64,000 nt of DNA from an uncultured Nonlabens sp. (GTDB lineage: Bacteria > Bacteroidota > Bacteroidia > Flavobacteriales > Flavobacteriaceae), in NCBI GenBank assembly GCA_947491755.1, contig CANLKV010000002.1:558001-622000 (forward strand). Reading direction: 5' to 3'. Of the stretch, positions 49,640-58,115 are shown piece by piece; the first letter of the stretch is position 1; each line of letters begins with the position of its first letter. Made by a program: the position numbers and the translations under genes. The notes under the pieces are model-generated. The model did not search any database. It was not told the DNA's origin and saw only the letters and a program-made list of their open reading frames with translations.

Positions 49640-50305
49640 ATGAATACAGACTTGAGTCTCAACTATATCATAAGGCCATCACAACAGTCAGAGGCTCCTT
49701 TACTTTTATTAGTTCATGGATATGGAAGTAACGAGCAGGATTTATTTTCCTTTGCAGGACAAATAGATCCGCGGATTTGTGTGGTATCTGTACGAGCACC
49801 CTACGAGCTGCCACCACAGGGCGCTGCCTGGTACGCTATAGATTATACAGCAGAAAAGGGAAAGTTTTCTGATTTAAATCAGGCCAGAGAAAGCATGCGA
49901 CTGCTTCAACAATTTATTGAAGAATTGAAGCAAACGCTCGATATCAATGGCAACAACGTCAATATTCTAGGTTTTTCGCAGGGCGCAATCTTGTCACTGG
50001 CGATCGCTTTCTCCCGTCCTTCCTATTTTAAAAATGTTATAGCATTATCAGGATATCTCAATGAGGACCTAGTAGAAGATATGGATCGTTTAGAGTCACG
50101 CTTTCGCGAAAGCGAATTCCAATCAAACTTCTTTATTTCTCATGGAACCATGGATCAAGTAATTCCTTTTTCATGGGCGATGCAAGTGCAACCAGTGCTA
50201 GAACGTTTAAATGTTGACTACCTATTTAAACAGTATCCTATAGGACATGGTGTATCTCCTGAAAATTTTCATGACATGAAAAAGTGGCTGGACCAGCGGG
50301 TGTGA
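49640..50305 (+). CDS. carboxylesterase/phospholipase family alpha/beta hydrolase
   Basis: 221 residues from ATG 49640; an upstream in-frame start at 49595 would lie inside the previous gene. Family features: LLLLVHGYGSNEQDLFSFA, SVRAPYELPPQGAAWYAIDY, nucleophile NILGFSQGAILSLAIAFSRP, FFISHGTMDQVIPFSWA with the acid Asp, and GHGVSPENFHDMKKWL with the base His. It resembles YpfH and human acyl-protein thioesterase. Residues 154-158 (RFRES) are the palindrome and sit in a surface loop before the strand carrying SHGT. The last gene of the batA-like operon; it ends next to a convergent gene with no gap. Confidence 0.9.
   Translation: MNTDLSLNYIIRPSQQSEAPLLLLVHGYGSNEQDLFSFAGQIDPRICVVSVRAPYELPPQGAAWYAIDYTAEKGKFSDLNQARESMRLLQQFIEELKQTLDINGNNVNILGFSQGAILSLAIAFSRPSYFKNVIALSGYLNEDLVEDMDRLESRFRESEFQSNFFISHGTMDQVIPFSWAMQVQPVLERLNVDYLFKQYPIGHGVSPENFHDMKKWLDQRV
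50099..50114. repeat. CGCTTTCGCGAAAGCG palindrome, exact copy 10 (in the esterase gene)
   Basis: Frame RFRES, residues 154-158, in a variable loop of the alpha/beta hydrolase. Confidence 0.92.
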
Positions 50306-50809
50306 TTAGCGATAGGTATCGTTAAGCACCGCAGCAGTAGTCTCTAGCTCTATAGTGTTTTCATCTTTTATAGTATAAGTGATCAACAACTCGCCCCATT
50401 GATTATTATCGGCAAAGTTGACCAACACCCATTTATGGTTGATAAAGCGAGTGTCGTTTATTTGAAAACCCCTGCCCTCGCCTATGTATGGCACTAGTGG
50501 ATTCCCGCCCTCTTGCAGGTTAAGCTCCAGCAATTGGTCAGTGACTTGTTGTTGTACACGCTCTGAGGTCCACCCCAGCTTTTCAAAATAATTTTTGGCT
50601 TCTTGATGCTGCTCCAGCGTAAAATTGAGCGGTTGATTAAAGTTTGCATTGCGTATGCTATCAAGTTGTGCCTCTTGTTCTATTGTTTTTTGACGCAGCG
50701 TGACCACGTCTTTCTCAATAACTTCTTGATAATTCCTACCGTTCACGTAAAGAATTAATGCAATAAGGGAAGCAAAAATGAATAGATATAAAAATAAGCT
50801 GCGTCTCAT
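50306..50809 (-). CDS. membrane-anchored coiled-coil protein, unknown function
   Basis: 167 residues: a single N-terminal membrane helix (LFLYLFIFASLIALILYV), a coiled coil at about residues 28-55 (EVIEKDVVTLRQKTIEQEAQLDSI) and a soluble domain with FTLEQHQEAKNYFEKLGWTSERVQQQVTDQLLELN and HKWVLVNFADNNQWGELLITYTI. I do not recognise a named family; flavobacterial relatives are sometimes labelled hydrolase without evidence. It overlaps the end of the MBL hydrolase gene by 4 bp. Confidence 0.72.
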   Translation of the reverse strand: MRRSLFLYLFIFASLIALILYVNGRNYQEVIEKDVVTLRQKTIEQEAQLDSIRNANFNQPLNFTLEQHQEAKNYFEKLGWTSERVQQQVTDQLLELNLQEGGNPLVPYIGEGRGFQINDTRFINHKWVLVNFADNNQWGELLITYTIKDENTIELETTAAVLNDTYR

Positions 50810-51579
50810 AAAGGGGATGTCAATTGTAAAGTATCATAAGCTAGAAAAACATTATCGGGCAGATTTTTCTCTACCTCTTCATGGAATCCTAGATGATGGC
50901 TTATATGTGTAAAATAGGTTTGTTTAGGTTGTAATTCTTCAATAAGTTGTAAGGCCTCATCAACATTTAAATGAGTACGGTGCTCTTCATGCCTCAAGGC
51001 GTTTATCACAAGGATGTCTAGACCTTTCAGCTTTTCTTTTTCGTTGGCTTCTATAGTCTTAACATCTGTCATGTAAGCAACATTTCCTATCCTAAATCCA
51101 TGGACTGGAATGTAACCATGACTAGCCAGGACTGGTGTGATAGTAACGCCATCAATTTCAATCTCGTCGTTATCAAATAAATGAATATCGAGATCTGCCA
51201 CACCTGGATATTTATCCTCTTCCACAAACATATAGGCAAATCGCTGCTTGAGCGACTCGTGCACTCTAGCGGTCATATAACATTGAATAGCACCTTGCCT
51301 AAAGAAAAAAGGGCGCAAATCGTCTAGTCCAGCGGTATGGTCTGCATGCTCATGGGTAAATAATAGAGCGTTAAAACTTTTGATGTTATTAGTCAGCATT
51401 TGCTGCCTAAAGTCTGGGCCACAATCAATTAAAAACCGCTTATCCCCTACCTCTACAGCTGCACTTACTCGCAAACGTTTGTCTTTAAAATCATCGCTAT
51501 GGCAAACAGGATGGTCACTACCTATAATAGGTATTCCTTGTGAAGTGCCTGTTCCCAGTATGGTGATTTTTACGTTCAT
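50806..51579 (-). CDS. MBL-fold metallohydrolase, PhnP-like
   Basis: 257 residues. The metallo-beta-lactamase metal motif is FTHEHADHTAGLDDLRPF, with further His in VLASHGYIPVHGFRIG, ALRHEEHRTHLN and THISHHLG; TGTSQGIPIIGSDHPVC at the N-terminus is typical of PhnP-like phosphodiesterases that cleave cyclic phosphate esters. Probable phosphodiesterase; the substrate is unknown. It is followed by the coiled-coil gene with a 4-bp overlap, and diverges from the 480-residue protein gene. Confidence 0.9.
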   Translation of the reverse strand: MNVKITILGTGTSQGIPIIGSDHPVCHSDDFKDKRLRVSAAVEVGDKRFLIDCGPDFRQQMLTNNIKSFNALLFTHEHADHTAGLDDLRPFFFRQGAIQCYMTARVHESLKQRFAYMFVEEDKYPGVADLDIHLFDNDEIEIDGVTITPVLASHGYIPVHGFRIGNVAYMTDVKTIEANEKEKLKGLDILVINALRHEEHRTHLNVDEALQLIEELQPKQTYFTHISHHLGFHEEVEKNLPDNVFLAYDTLQLTSPL

Positions 51580-51607
51580 TAATTATGGTTAAAAGTATTG
51601 ATATTTT

Positions 51608-51637
51608 TTTGTTCTGCTATGGCGTTCGTTACCTTTG
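51608..51637 (+). promoter_or_regulatory. promoter of the 480-residue protein gene
   Basis: TTTG 51608-51611, 18 bp, TACCTTTG 51630-51637: full consensus. It covers the alternative upstream TTG codon at 51635, which therefore cannot be the start. Confidence 0.72.
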
Positions 51638-51661
51638 TTCTATTCTTATAAAGACGAATCA

Positions 51662-53104
51662 ATGGCGATTACCTTACCTGGAGATAACGATTTTGAATCT
51701 GTACCATCGTTAAAAAACAAAGCGCTGCGCATCAATTTGAACCGTAATATTTACGGAACATTTGCAGAAATAGGCGCTGGTCAAGAAACAGTAAGGCACT
51801 TTTTTAGAGCGGGTGGAGCCTCTGGAACTATTGCTAAAGCGATGAGCGCCTATGATAAGGATTTTTCAGATGCCGTTTATGGCGTGCAAGATGACGGTAG
51901 GTATGTGACCGAATCTAGATTGCGTAAGATGCTGCAACATGAGACAGATCTTATCGAGGAACGCATCTCTAGAGAAAAACATCCTAATAAATTATTCTTT
52001 ACGTATGCTAATACTGTAGCCACTATAGATTTTGCAAAAAAGTTTCTAGGTCATGGTTGGGTAGGCATAAAGTTTCAAGCGGCTCCTGGAGAGGAGTACA
52101 GCGAGATTATTTTGCATGTGCGTTTTAAAGAAAGAGATGCCAGGTTGCAACAGATCACGCTAGGGATACTAGGTACAAACTTGATTTACGGTGCTTTCTA
52201 CAAACATGATCGCCCTAAAAAGTTGTTGAAATATTTATACGATCATATAGATAAAGATAAAATTGAGATAGATATGATCCATTTTGACGGCCCGCGTTTC
52301 AGACAAGTGGATAATCGATTGATGAGTCTACAATTACTGCGCAATGAAATGACTGAGGCCGTCATGTTCGGTCCAGACGGTAAAAACATACTCGCTGCAC
52401 GCATCCTTTATAAAAAGAATGTACTCGCATTGCGAGGTAGCTTTAGACCGGTGACCAAAGTTAACATGGACATGTATAAAAAGTCCAAGGCGATGTTTAT
52501 TGAATCTGGAAAAGTGCAAGAGGATCGACTGGAAACTATATTTGAAATTACGCTAAGCAATCTCAAAGCCTCTGGAGAGATCGATGAGGAAGATTTTATG
52601 CATCGTGCAGAATTGCTGTGTTCTCTAGGGCAAACAGTAATGATCTCTAACTTCAAAGAATACTACAAACTGGTAGAATACTTGAATAACTATACCAAAG
52701 AGCGCATAGGCCTGGTCATGGGAACAAACAATCTCATTGATATTTTTGATACCAGTTATTACCACCATTTAAGCGGCGGGATTCTAGAAGCTTTCGGTAA
52801 ATTATTCTTTAAAGATTTAAGAGTTTACTTATACCCTATGCAAAATGCAGAGACTGGTGAACTTACCACTAGTGAAAACCTAAAGGTACACCCACGTATG
52901 AAGGAGTTGTATAAGTTCTTTAAATACAACGGTCGTGTTATTGATATAGAAAACTATGACCCAACAATAGGTCATATATTTTCTAGAGAAGTGCTGCGCA
53001 TGATCGAGGCAGGAGAAGAAGGCTGGCAAGACATGCTACCAGATGGAATCCCGCAGTTGATAGAGAAACATCATTTTTTTGGTATGCAACCAGCCTTAAA
53101 ATAG
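51662..53104 (+). CDS. conserved cytoplasmic protein of unknown function
   Basis: 480 residues from ATG 51662. No signal peptide or membrane segment. Strongly conserved-looking blocks are RINLNRNIYGTFAEIGAGQETVRHFFRAGGASGTIAKAMSAYDKDFSD, KHPNKLFFTYANTVATIDF, GHGWVGIKFQ and LRVYLYPMQNAETGELTTSENLKVHP in outline. I believe this protein is widespread in Bacteroidota and has been given conflicting database names, including nicotinate-nucleotide adenylyltransferase; I see no HxGH nucleotidyltransferase motif that would support that. The AEIGAGQETVRHF segment hints at nucleotide or methyl-donor binding, but no function can be assigned. Confidence 0.8.
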   Translation: MAITLPGDNDFESVPSLKNKALRINLNRNIYGTFAEIGAGQETVRHFFRAGGASGTIAKAMSAYDKDFSDAVYGVQDDGRYVTESRLRKMLQHETDLIEERISREKHPNKLFFTYANTVATIDFAKKFLGHGWVGIKFQAAPGEEYSEIILHVRFKERDARLQQITLGILGTNLIYGAFYKHDRPKKLLKYLYDHIDKDKIEIDMIHFDGPRFRQVDNRLMSLQLLRNEMTEAVMFGPDGKNILAARILYKKNVLALRGSFRPVTKVNMDMYKKSKAMFIESGKVQEDRLETIFEITLSNLKASGEIDEEDFMHRAELLCSLGQTVMISNFKEYYKLVEYLNNYTKERIGLVMGTNNLIDIFDTSYYHHLSGGILEAFGKLFFKDLRVYLYPMQNAETGELTTSENLKVHPRMKELYKFFKYNGRVIDIENYDPTIGHIFSREVLRMIEAGEEGWQDMLPDGIPQLIEKHHFFGMQPALK

Positions 53105-53121
53105 TACAGCAATAACTAGAA

Positions 53122-53571
53122 TTATAAAATCTGAGCCGTGTGATCCTTAGTCTTGACTTTAGTGATCACATCCTCCAGTATCCCATTCTCATCAATTACA
53201 AATGTGGTGCGGTGTATGCCATCGTATTCTTTGCCCATAAATTTCTTAGGACCCCATACCTCATAAGCATTCAGTAGTTTGTGATCCTCATCTGCTAGCA
53301 GATCATATGGTAATTCATATTTATTTTTAAAATTAGATTGACGCTTTGGGCTATCAGCACTGGCTCCTAGTATTTCATATCCGCTTTCGCGAAAGCGATA
53401 TACATTATCTCTTAAATTGCACGCCTCAGCAGTACAACCAGGTGTACTCGCCTTAGGATAAAAGAATAGAACTAACTTCTTACCTTTGAAATCTGAAAGA
53501 GATACCATGTCTCCATCCTGGTTAGGTATTGAAAAATCAGGTGCTTTATCACCAGGTTTTAATGTAGTCAT
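53122..53571 (-). CDS. bcp: thioredoxin-dependent thiol peroxidase
   Basis: 149 residues, atypical 2-Cys peroxiredoxin of the BCP group that reduces hydroperoxides. Peroxidatic Cys46 and resolving Cys51 lie in KASTPGCTAEACNLRDN; GDKAPDFSIPNQDG, WGPKKFMGKEYDGIHRTTFVIDENG are family segments. Residues 59-63 (RFRES) come from the palindrome: E. coli Bcp has NMDELKKAGVDVLG where this protein has NVYRFRESGYEILG, equal in length. Convergent with the 480-residue protein gene and divergent from nth. Confidence 0.97.
   Translation of the reverse strand: MTTLKPGDKAPDFSIPNQDGDMVSLSDFKGKKLVLFFYPKASTPGCTAEACNLRDNVYRFRESGYEILGASADSPKRQSNFKNKYELPYDLLADEDHKLLNAYEVWGPKKFMGKEYDGIHRTTFVIDENGILEDVITKVKTKDHTAQIL
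53382..53397. repeat. CGCTTTCGCGAAAGCG palindrome, exact copy 11 (in bcp)
   Basis: Frame RFRES, residues 59-63, in the helix after the resolving Cys. Confidence 0.92.
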
Positions 53572-53600
53572 AATTAGTTTTTAAGGTTTAAAGATACAAA

Positions 53601-54269
53601 ATGAAAAAAAAGGAACGAACGGATTTTGTGATGAACACCCTGGAAGAATATTATCCAGAAATTCCTGTACCATTAGATCATAAAGATCCTTATACCTTAC
53701 TCATCGCGGTACTGATGAGTGCGCAAAGCACAGATGTGCGAGTAAATCAGATCACCCCATTGTTGTTTGAAAAAGCTGACAACCCGTATGACATGATACG
53801 CATGAGCGTTGATGAAATAAGAGAAATTATAAAACCGGTGGGATTGTCGCCCATGAAGGCTAAGGGAATTCACGGGTTGAGCCAGATCATCATTGATAAA
53901 TACAATGGACAAGTCCCCCAAAGCTTTGAGGCGCTAGAAGAACTGCCAGCGGTAGGACATAAAACAGCAGCTGTGGTGATGTCGCAAGCCTTTAATGTAC
54001 CCGCTTTTCCTGTAGATACGCATATCCATCGTTTGATGTACCGCTGGAATCTTTCTAACGGTAAAAATGTAGTACAAACAGAAAAGGATGCAAAAAGATT
54101 ATTTCCAGAAGAACGATGGAATGACCTACACTTACAAATTATATGGTATGGTCGTGAATATAGTCCGGCAAGAGGGTGGGATCTAGAGAAAGATATTATA
54201 ACAAGAACTGTAGGAAGAAAATCAGTTCTTAATGAATACTATAAAAAGAAAGCCCGTTCTAAATCATAG
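53601..54269 (+). CDS. nth: endonuclease III-like DNA glycosylase without Fe-S cysteines
   Basis: 222 residues with the helix-hairpin-helix of endonuclease III: LPAVGHKTAAVVMSQAF with catalytic Lys121 and FPVDTHIHRL with Asp139, matching Lys120 and Asp138 of E. coli Nth. DHKDPYTLLIAVLMSAQSTD and VGLSPMKAKGI are typical. The C-terminal loop that in E. coli holds four Cys of a [4Fe-4S] cluster reads IIWYGREYSPARGWDLEKDIITRTVGRKS, and the whole protein has no Cys. It should excise oxidised pyrimidines by base-excision repair but must fold without the cluster. Its 3' end overlaps the terminator of the opposite transcript. Confidence 0.92.
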   Translation: MKKKERTDFVMNTLEEYYPEIPVPLDHKDPYTLLIAVLMSAQSTDVRVNQITPLLFEKADNPYDMIRMSVDEIREIIKPVGLSPMKAKGIHGLSQIIIDKYNGQVPQSFEALEELPAVGHKTAAVVMSQAFNVPAFPVDTHIHRLMYRWNLSNGKNVVQTEKDAKRLFPEERWNDLHLQIIWYGREYSPARGWDLEKDIITRTVGRKSVLNEYYKKKARSKS

Positions 54270-54276
54270 AACAGGC
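54242..54276 (-). terminator. terminator of the sigma factor operon
   Basis: On the minus strand GCCTGTTCT and AGAACGGGC pair (one mismatch) around seven bases, then TTTCTTTTTAT. It overlaps the last codons of convergent nth. Confidence 0.72.
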
Positions 54277-54298
54277 CTCTCAAATCTAAAAACGAAAC

Positions 54299-54445
54299 TT
54301 AATTATTAAATGTTTCAAATGTCATTTGGTTGCCTTTCAAAATCTTCAAAGATTTAGAGAAAGACAAAATACGCTTGATGGTTTCTGGTCTAGCTCCCAT
54401 TGATTTATAAGAAGGTGAGGTAGAATAATTGTAAAGTTTTGGCAT
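54299..54445 (-). CDS. 48-residue conserved small protein after the sigma factor
   Basis: ATG at 54445 (minus), TAA at 54299-54301. The product begins MPKLYNYSTSPSYKSMGARP, continues with a Lys/Ser/Ile-rich helix (ETIKRILSFSKSLKILK) and ends MTFETFNN. It is basic and soluble. It lies 63 bp after the ECF sigma gene on the same strand, and a terminator follows 23 bp after its stop, so its placement is that of a real gene. I recall similar short proteins in other flavobacteria but know of no function. A regulator of the sigma factor is a guess based only on position. Confidence 0.72.
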   Translation of the reverse strand: MPKLYNYSTSPSYKSMGARPETIKRILSFSKSLKILKGNQMTFETFNN

Positions 54446-54508
54446 GTGTAAGTTTTTATATTACACATAACGAGACTTTTTTTAAAATAGTATGCGCTAT
54501 TTTAATTT

Positions 54509-55090
54509 TTAAGTCAAAACAATATTATGCTTTTCAATCACCTTGCGCAGATTGATTAATGCATAACGCATCCTACCTAGTGCTGTATTAATACTTACAT
54601 CAGTGATCTCTGCGATTTCTTTGAAGGACATTTCTTTATAAATACGCATAGTCAATACATCGCGCTGGTCCTGTGGCAGCTCCTCTACCAGTCGTTTAAC
54701 ATCTAGATGCACTTGATCTGTAATCATGAGAGACTCTATACTATCCTCTCCATCGCTTATGACATCAAAAATATCAAAGTCATTACGTGACTGGAATTTT
54801 GGCATACGTTTATTGCGACGGAAGTGATCAATGACAAGATTGTGTGCTATGCGCATGACCCATGGTAGAAACTTACCTTCCTCATTGTATTTCCCACGTT
54901 TCAATGTGCGGATTACTTTAATGAAGGTGTCTTGAAACACATCTTCTGTGATGTCTCTGTCAAGTACCTTAGAAAAAATAAAACCGTGAATTCTCTGTTG
55001 ATGTCTTTCGATAAGAATCTCTAGTGCAGATTCTTTACCATTCATGTACTCTTTTACAAGTACAGCATCGCTTGCGTCTTTATGGATCAT
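54509..55090 (-). CDS. RNA polymerase sigma factor, ECF type
   Basis: 193 residues. Region 2 at about residues 25-95 (ERHQQRIHGFIFSKVLDRDITEDVFQDTFIKVIRTL, FLPWVMRIAHNLVIDHFRRNK) and region 4 at about 130-185 (LPQDQRDVLTMRIYKEMSFKEIAEITDVSINTALGRMRYALINLRK). The promoters in the window fit the housekeeping sigma, so its own targets are not evident. No anti-sigma factor with membrane helix is adjacent; the only companion is the 48-residue protein. It diverges from uvrA. Confidence 0.94.
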   Translation of the reverse strand: MIHKDASDAVLVKEYMNGKESALEILIERHQQRIHGFIFSKVLDRDITEDVFQDTFIKVIRTLKRGKYNEEGKFLPWVMRIAHNLVIDHFRRNKRMPKFQSRNDFDIFDVISDGEDSIESLMITDQVHLDVKRLVEELPQDQRDVLTMRIYKEMSFKEIAEITDVSINTALGRMRYALINLRKVIEKHNIVLT

Positions 55091-55281
55091 ACTATTACAA
55101 CTAATGATCTAAGCCTATTTTAAAGTCAGATCTAATTAAAGTAGTGTTATAGTATACGCAGGTGTTTAAATAATGTTAACGGGTTAAAGATAACAACATT
55201 TATTCCAAACATACAATAAGTGCTTTTACAATTTAACAAATTAATGAGTGTGCCTGCTTTCAAATAGGCTTGATCGCTTGC

Positions 55282-55289
55282 TATCTTTG
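55282..55289 (+). promoter_or_regulatory. -7 box of uvrA
   Basis: TATCTTTG ends 5 nt before the uvrA ATG; a TTT at 55258-55260 lies 21 bp upstream. The transcript would be almost leaderless. Confidence 0.55.
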
Positions 55290-55294
55290 TTCTC

Positions 55295-58099
55295 ATGGCA
55301 CATACGCAAATATTTGAAAACATAGATTCCCTAAGTCCTAAAAAGAATATTCTTGTCAAGGGAGCAGAACTGCATAACCTGAAGAAACTCAACGCTGTGA
55401 TCCCTAGAAATGAGATGGTGGTTATCACAGGATTGTCTGGTAGTGGGAAATCCTCACTTGCTTTTGACACTCTTTATGCAGAGGGGCAGCGACGCTATGT
55501 TGAAAGTCTATCATCCTATGCACGTCAGTTTTTAGGAAGGTTAAATAAACCAAAAGTTGAATACATCAAAGGTATCGCTCCAGCTATCGCCATAGAACAG
55601 AAGGTCAACTCAACTAACCCACGCAGTACCGTAGGGACCACCACAGAAATTTATGATTATTTAAAATTATTATTTGCTCGTGTAGGACGCACCTACTCCC
55701 CTATCTCAGGAAACGAGGTAAAAAAAGATACGGTCACAGATGTAATAAATCATATAAAGAATCAAGAAGAAGGCAGTAAATTACTTCTTACCACGCGACT
55801 TATAATTAAAGGTAAGCGAGATGTAAAAGAGCAATTGGCTGTATTGTTACAACAGGGATTTACTAGAATCAAATGGAATGGAAAAGTTACTCGAATAGAT
55901 CAAGAAGATCTATCAATAAAAGCAAAGGATGAAGTCTACATCGTAATCGATCGCATTATTAAAAGAGATGATGACGATTTTTACAATCGTCTGGCAGACG
56001 CTATAGACACGGCGTTCTTTGAGGGAAAAGGGGTCGCTTATATTGAGTCCATAGATGGAGAGCACCGCAGAGAGTTTACTAATAAATTTGAATTAGACGG
56101 GATGGAGTTTGTCGAACCAAACCCCAACTTATTTAGCTTTAATAATCCCTATGGTGCGTGCCCTAAATGCGAGGGATATGGAGACGTCATAGGCATCGAT
56201 GAAGATCTCGTGATTCCTAACACAGCATTATCCATTTATGAAAACGCAGTTTTTCCATGGCGTGGCGACAATATGAGCTGGTATAAAGATCAATTGATAA
56301 ATAACGCTGCACGATTTGATTTCCCCATTCATAGGCCATGGTTTGAACTTACCGATAAAGAGAAAAACCTAGTCTGGGACGGCAATAAATATTTTACAGG
56401 TATTCACGACTTTTTTGCAGAGTTAGAGGCAAAAGCATATAAGATTCAGAATCGTGTAATGCTCTCTCGTTACCGTGGTAAAACCAGGTGTAGCGTATGT
56501 AAAGGAAAACGACTGCGTAAGGAGGCCAATTACATAAAAATCAACAGCACAACAATTACAGATCTTGTGGAGATGCCCATAAAAGATCTGAGAACTTTTT
56601 TCATTGATCTTCAACTGGACGAGTCACAGCAAATCATTGCAAAGCGATTACTTAAAGAGATCAATAGTCGCTTGGACTTTCTATCTGATGTAGGGCTGGA
56701 TTACCTCACGCTTAATCGTAAATCGAACACTCTTTCTGGTGGAGAGTCCCAGCGTATCAATCTAGCAACCTCTTTGGGCAGTAGCCTGGTAGGAAGTATG
56801 TATATCCTGGATGAACCCAGTATAGGACTGCACCCTCGTGATACAAAACGATTGATCAAGGTGCTCAAAAATTTGAGAGATCTAGGAAATACCGTTATTA
56901 TAGTAGAGCATGACGAAGAGATCATGCAAGCCGCAGATCGTATTATAGATATAGGCCCAGAGGCTGGAACACACGGTGGCGAGGTAGTAGCAACAGGCAC
57001 TCTTGCAGAAGTTTTAAAATCAAAAAGTCTTACTGCTCAATACCTTAATGGTAGTATGGAAATACCGCTTCCGCGAAAGCGTAGACCCTACAAACACCAG
57101 GTACATATTACAGGGGCGAGGCAAAACAATTTAAAAAATATAGACGTCACCTTTCCACTAGGCGTACTTACCATGGTAACTGGGGTATCTGGTAGTGGTA
57201 AATCTACCCTGGTAAAATCAATTCTTTACCCTGCGATGCTTAAAAAGTTAGGTGGCTACGGAGCAAAAGCTGGCCAGTTTACTGACATCTCAGGTAAATT
57301 TGAAAATGTAAAATCCATTGAGTTTATTGATCAAAACCCCATAGGTCGTAGCTCTAGATCTAACCCTATTACGTATATCAAAGCCTATGATGATATACGC
57401 AATCTATTTGCGCATCAAAAATTATCCAAAATACGCAACTACAAACCGAAACATTTCTCTTTTAATGTGGATGGCGGTCGCTGTGAGACCTGTAAAGGAG
57501 ACGGCGAGGTAACTATAGAGATGCAGTTTATGGCAGACGTTACACTGGTGTGCGAGACCTGTAATGGAAAACGGTTTAAAAAGGATATTCTCGAGGTTCA
57601 TTTTGAAGGGAAAAATATAGACGATATTCTCAATTTGACCATAGCAGACGCTATGGAGTTTTTCAATGCTCACGGAGAGGATAAGATTGCTAGAAAAATA
57701 AAACCTTTACAAGATGTAGGTCTAGGTTATGTAACACTAGGGCAAAGCAGTTCTACCCTGTCTGGCGGCGAGGCCCAGCGTATTAAACTGGCTAGCTTTT
57801 TAGTAAAAGGAACAACCAGCGATAAGACTCTGTTTATTTTTGATGAGCCTACAACGGGACTGCATTTTCACGATATTAAAAAATTGTTGGATAGTTTCAA
57901 CGCTCTTATTGAAAAAGGACACAGTATAATTGTCATAGAGCATAACATGGATCTAGTCAAATGTGCTGATTATGTAATTGATCTAGGGCCAGATGGCGGA
58001 CAACAGGGTGGTTATCTAGTAGCAGCAGGAACACCAGAGGAAGTTGCCCAATATAAAAAAAGTATCACTGCCCCATTTATTGCAGAAAAACTATCTTAA
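55295..58099 (+). CDS. uvrA: excinuclease ABC subunit A
   Basis: 934 residues, full length. Two ABC ATPase halves: Walker A GLSGSGKSSLAFDTLYAEG with signature TLSGGESQRINLA and Walker B MYILDEPSIGLHPRD; second Walker A GVSGSGKSTLVKSIL with STLSGGEAQRIKLA and LFIFDEPTTGLHFHD. Zinc sites: CPKCEGYG (first half), CSVCKGKRL, and CETCKGDG with CETCNGKRF. UvrA dimers recognise DNA damage and load UvrB in nucleotide excision repair. Residues 591-596 (PLPRKR) are encoded by a variant palindrome, in the linker between halves. Confidence 0.98.
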   Translation: MAHTQIFENIDSLSPKKNILVKGAELHNLKKLNAVIPRNEMVVITGLSGSGKSSLAFDTLYAEGQRRYVESLSSYARQFLGRLNKPKVEYIKGIAPAIAIEQKVNSTNPRSTVGTTTEIYDYLKLLFARVGRTYSPISGNEVKKDTVTDVINHIKNQEEGSKLLLTTRLIIKGKRDVKEQLAVLLQQGFTRIKWNGKVTRIDQEDLSIKAKDEVYIVIDRIIKRDDDDFYNRLADAIDTAFFEGKGVAYIESIDGEHRREFTNKFELDGMEFVEPNPNLFSFNNPYGACPKCEGYGDVIGIDEDLVIPNTALSIYENAVFPWRGDNMSWYKDQLINNAARFDFPIHRPWFELTDKEKNLVWDGNKYFTGIHDFFAELEAKAYKIQNRVMLSRYRGKTRCSVCKGKRLRKEANYIKINSTTITDLVEMPIKDLRTFFIDLQLDESQQIIAKRLLKEINSRLDFLSDVGLDYLTLNRKSNTLSGGESQRINLATSLGSSLVGSMYILDEPSIGLHPRDTKRLIKVLKNLRDLGNTVIIVEHDEEIMQAADRIIDIGPEAGTHGGEVVATGTLAEVLKSKSLTAQYLNGSMEIPLPRKRRPYKHQVHITGARQNNLKNIDVTFPLGVLTMVTGVSGSGKSTLVKSILYPAMLKKLGGYGAKAGQFTDISGKFENVKSIEFIDQNPIGRSSRSNPITYIKAYDDIRNLFAHQKLSKIRNYKPKHFSFNVDGGRCETCKGDGEVTIEMQFMADVTLVCETCNGKRFKKDILEVHFEGKNIDDILNLTIADAMEFFNAHGEDKIARKIKPLQDVGLGYVTLGQSSSTLSGGEAQRIKLASFLVKGTTSDKTLFIFDEPTTGLHFHDIKKLLDSFNALIEKGHSIIVIEHNMDLVKCADYVIDLGPDGGQQGGYLVAAGTPEEVAQYKKSITAPFIAEKLS
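57066..57081. repeat. CGCTTTCGCGAAAGCG palindrome, variant copy 12 (in uvrA)
   Basis: One change (CGCTTCCG); the only copy read in the third frame, as part of PLPRKR. Confidence 0.85.
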
Positions 58100-58115
58100 T
58101 CTTTAAATCAGATTT

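Noticed and set aside
51635-51661. TTG start nine codons upstream for the 480-residue protein
   Set aside because: The codon lies inside the TACCTTTG promoter box, so it cannot be in the mRNA.
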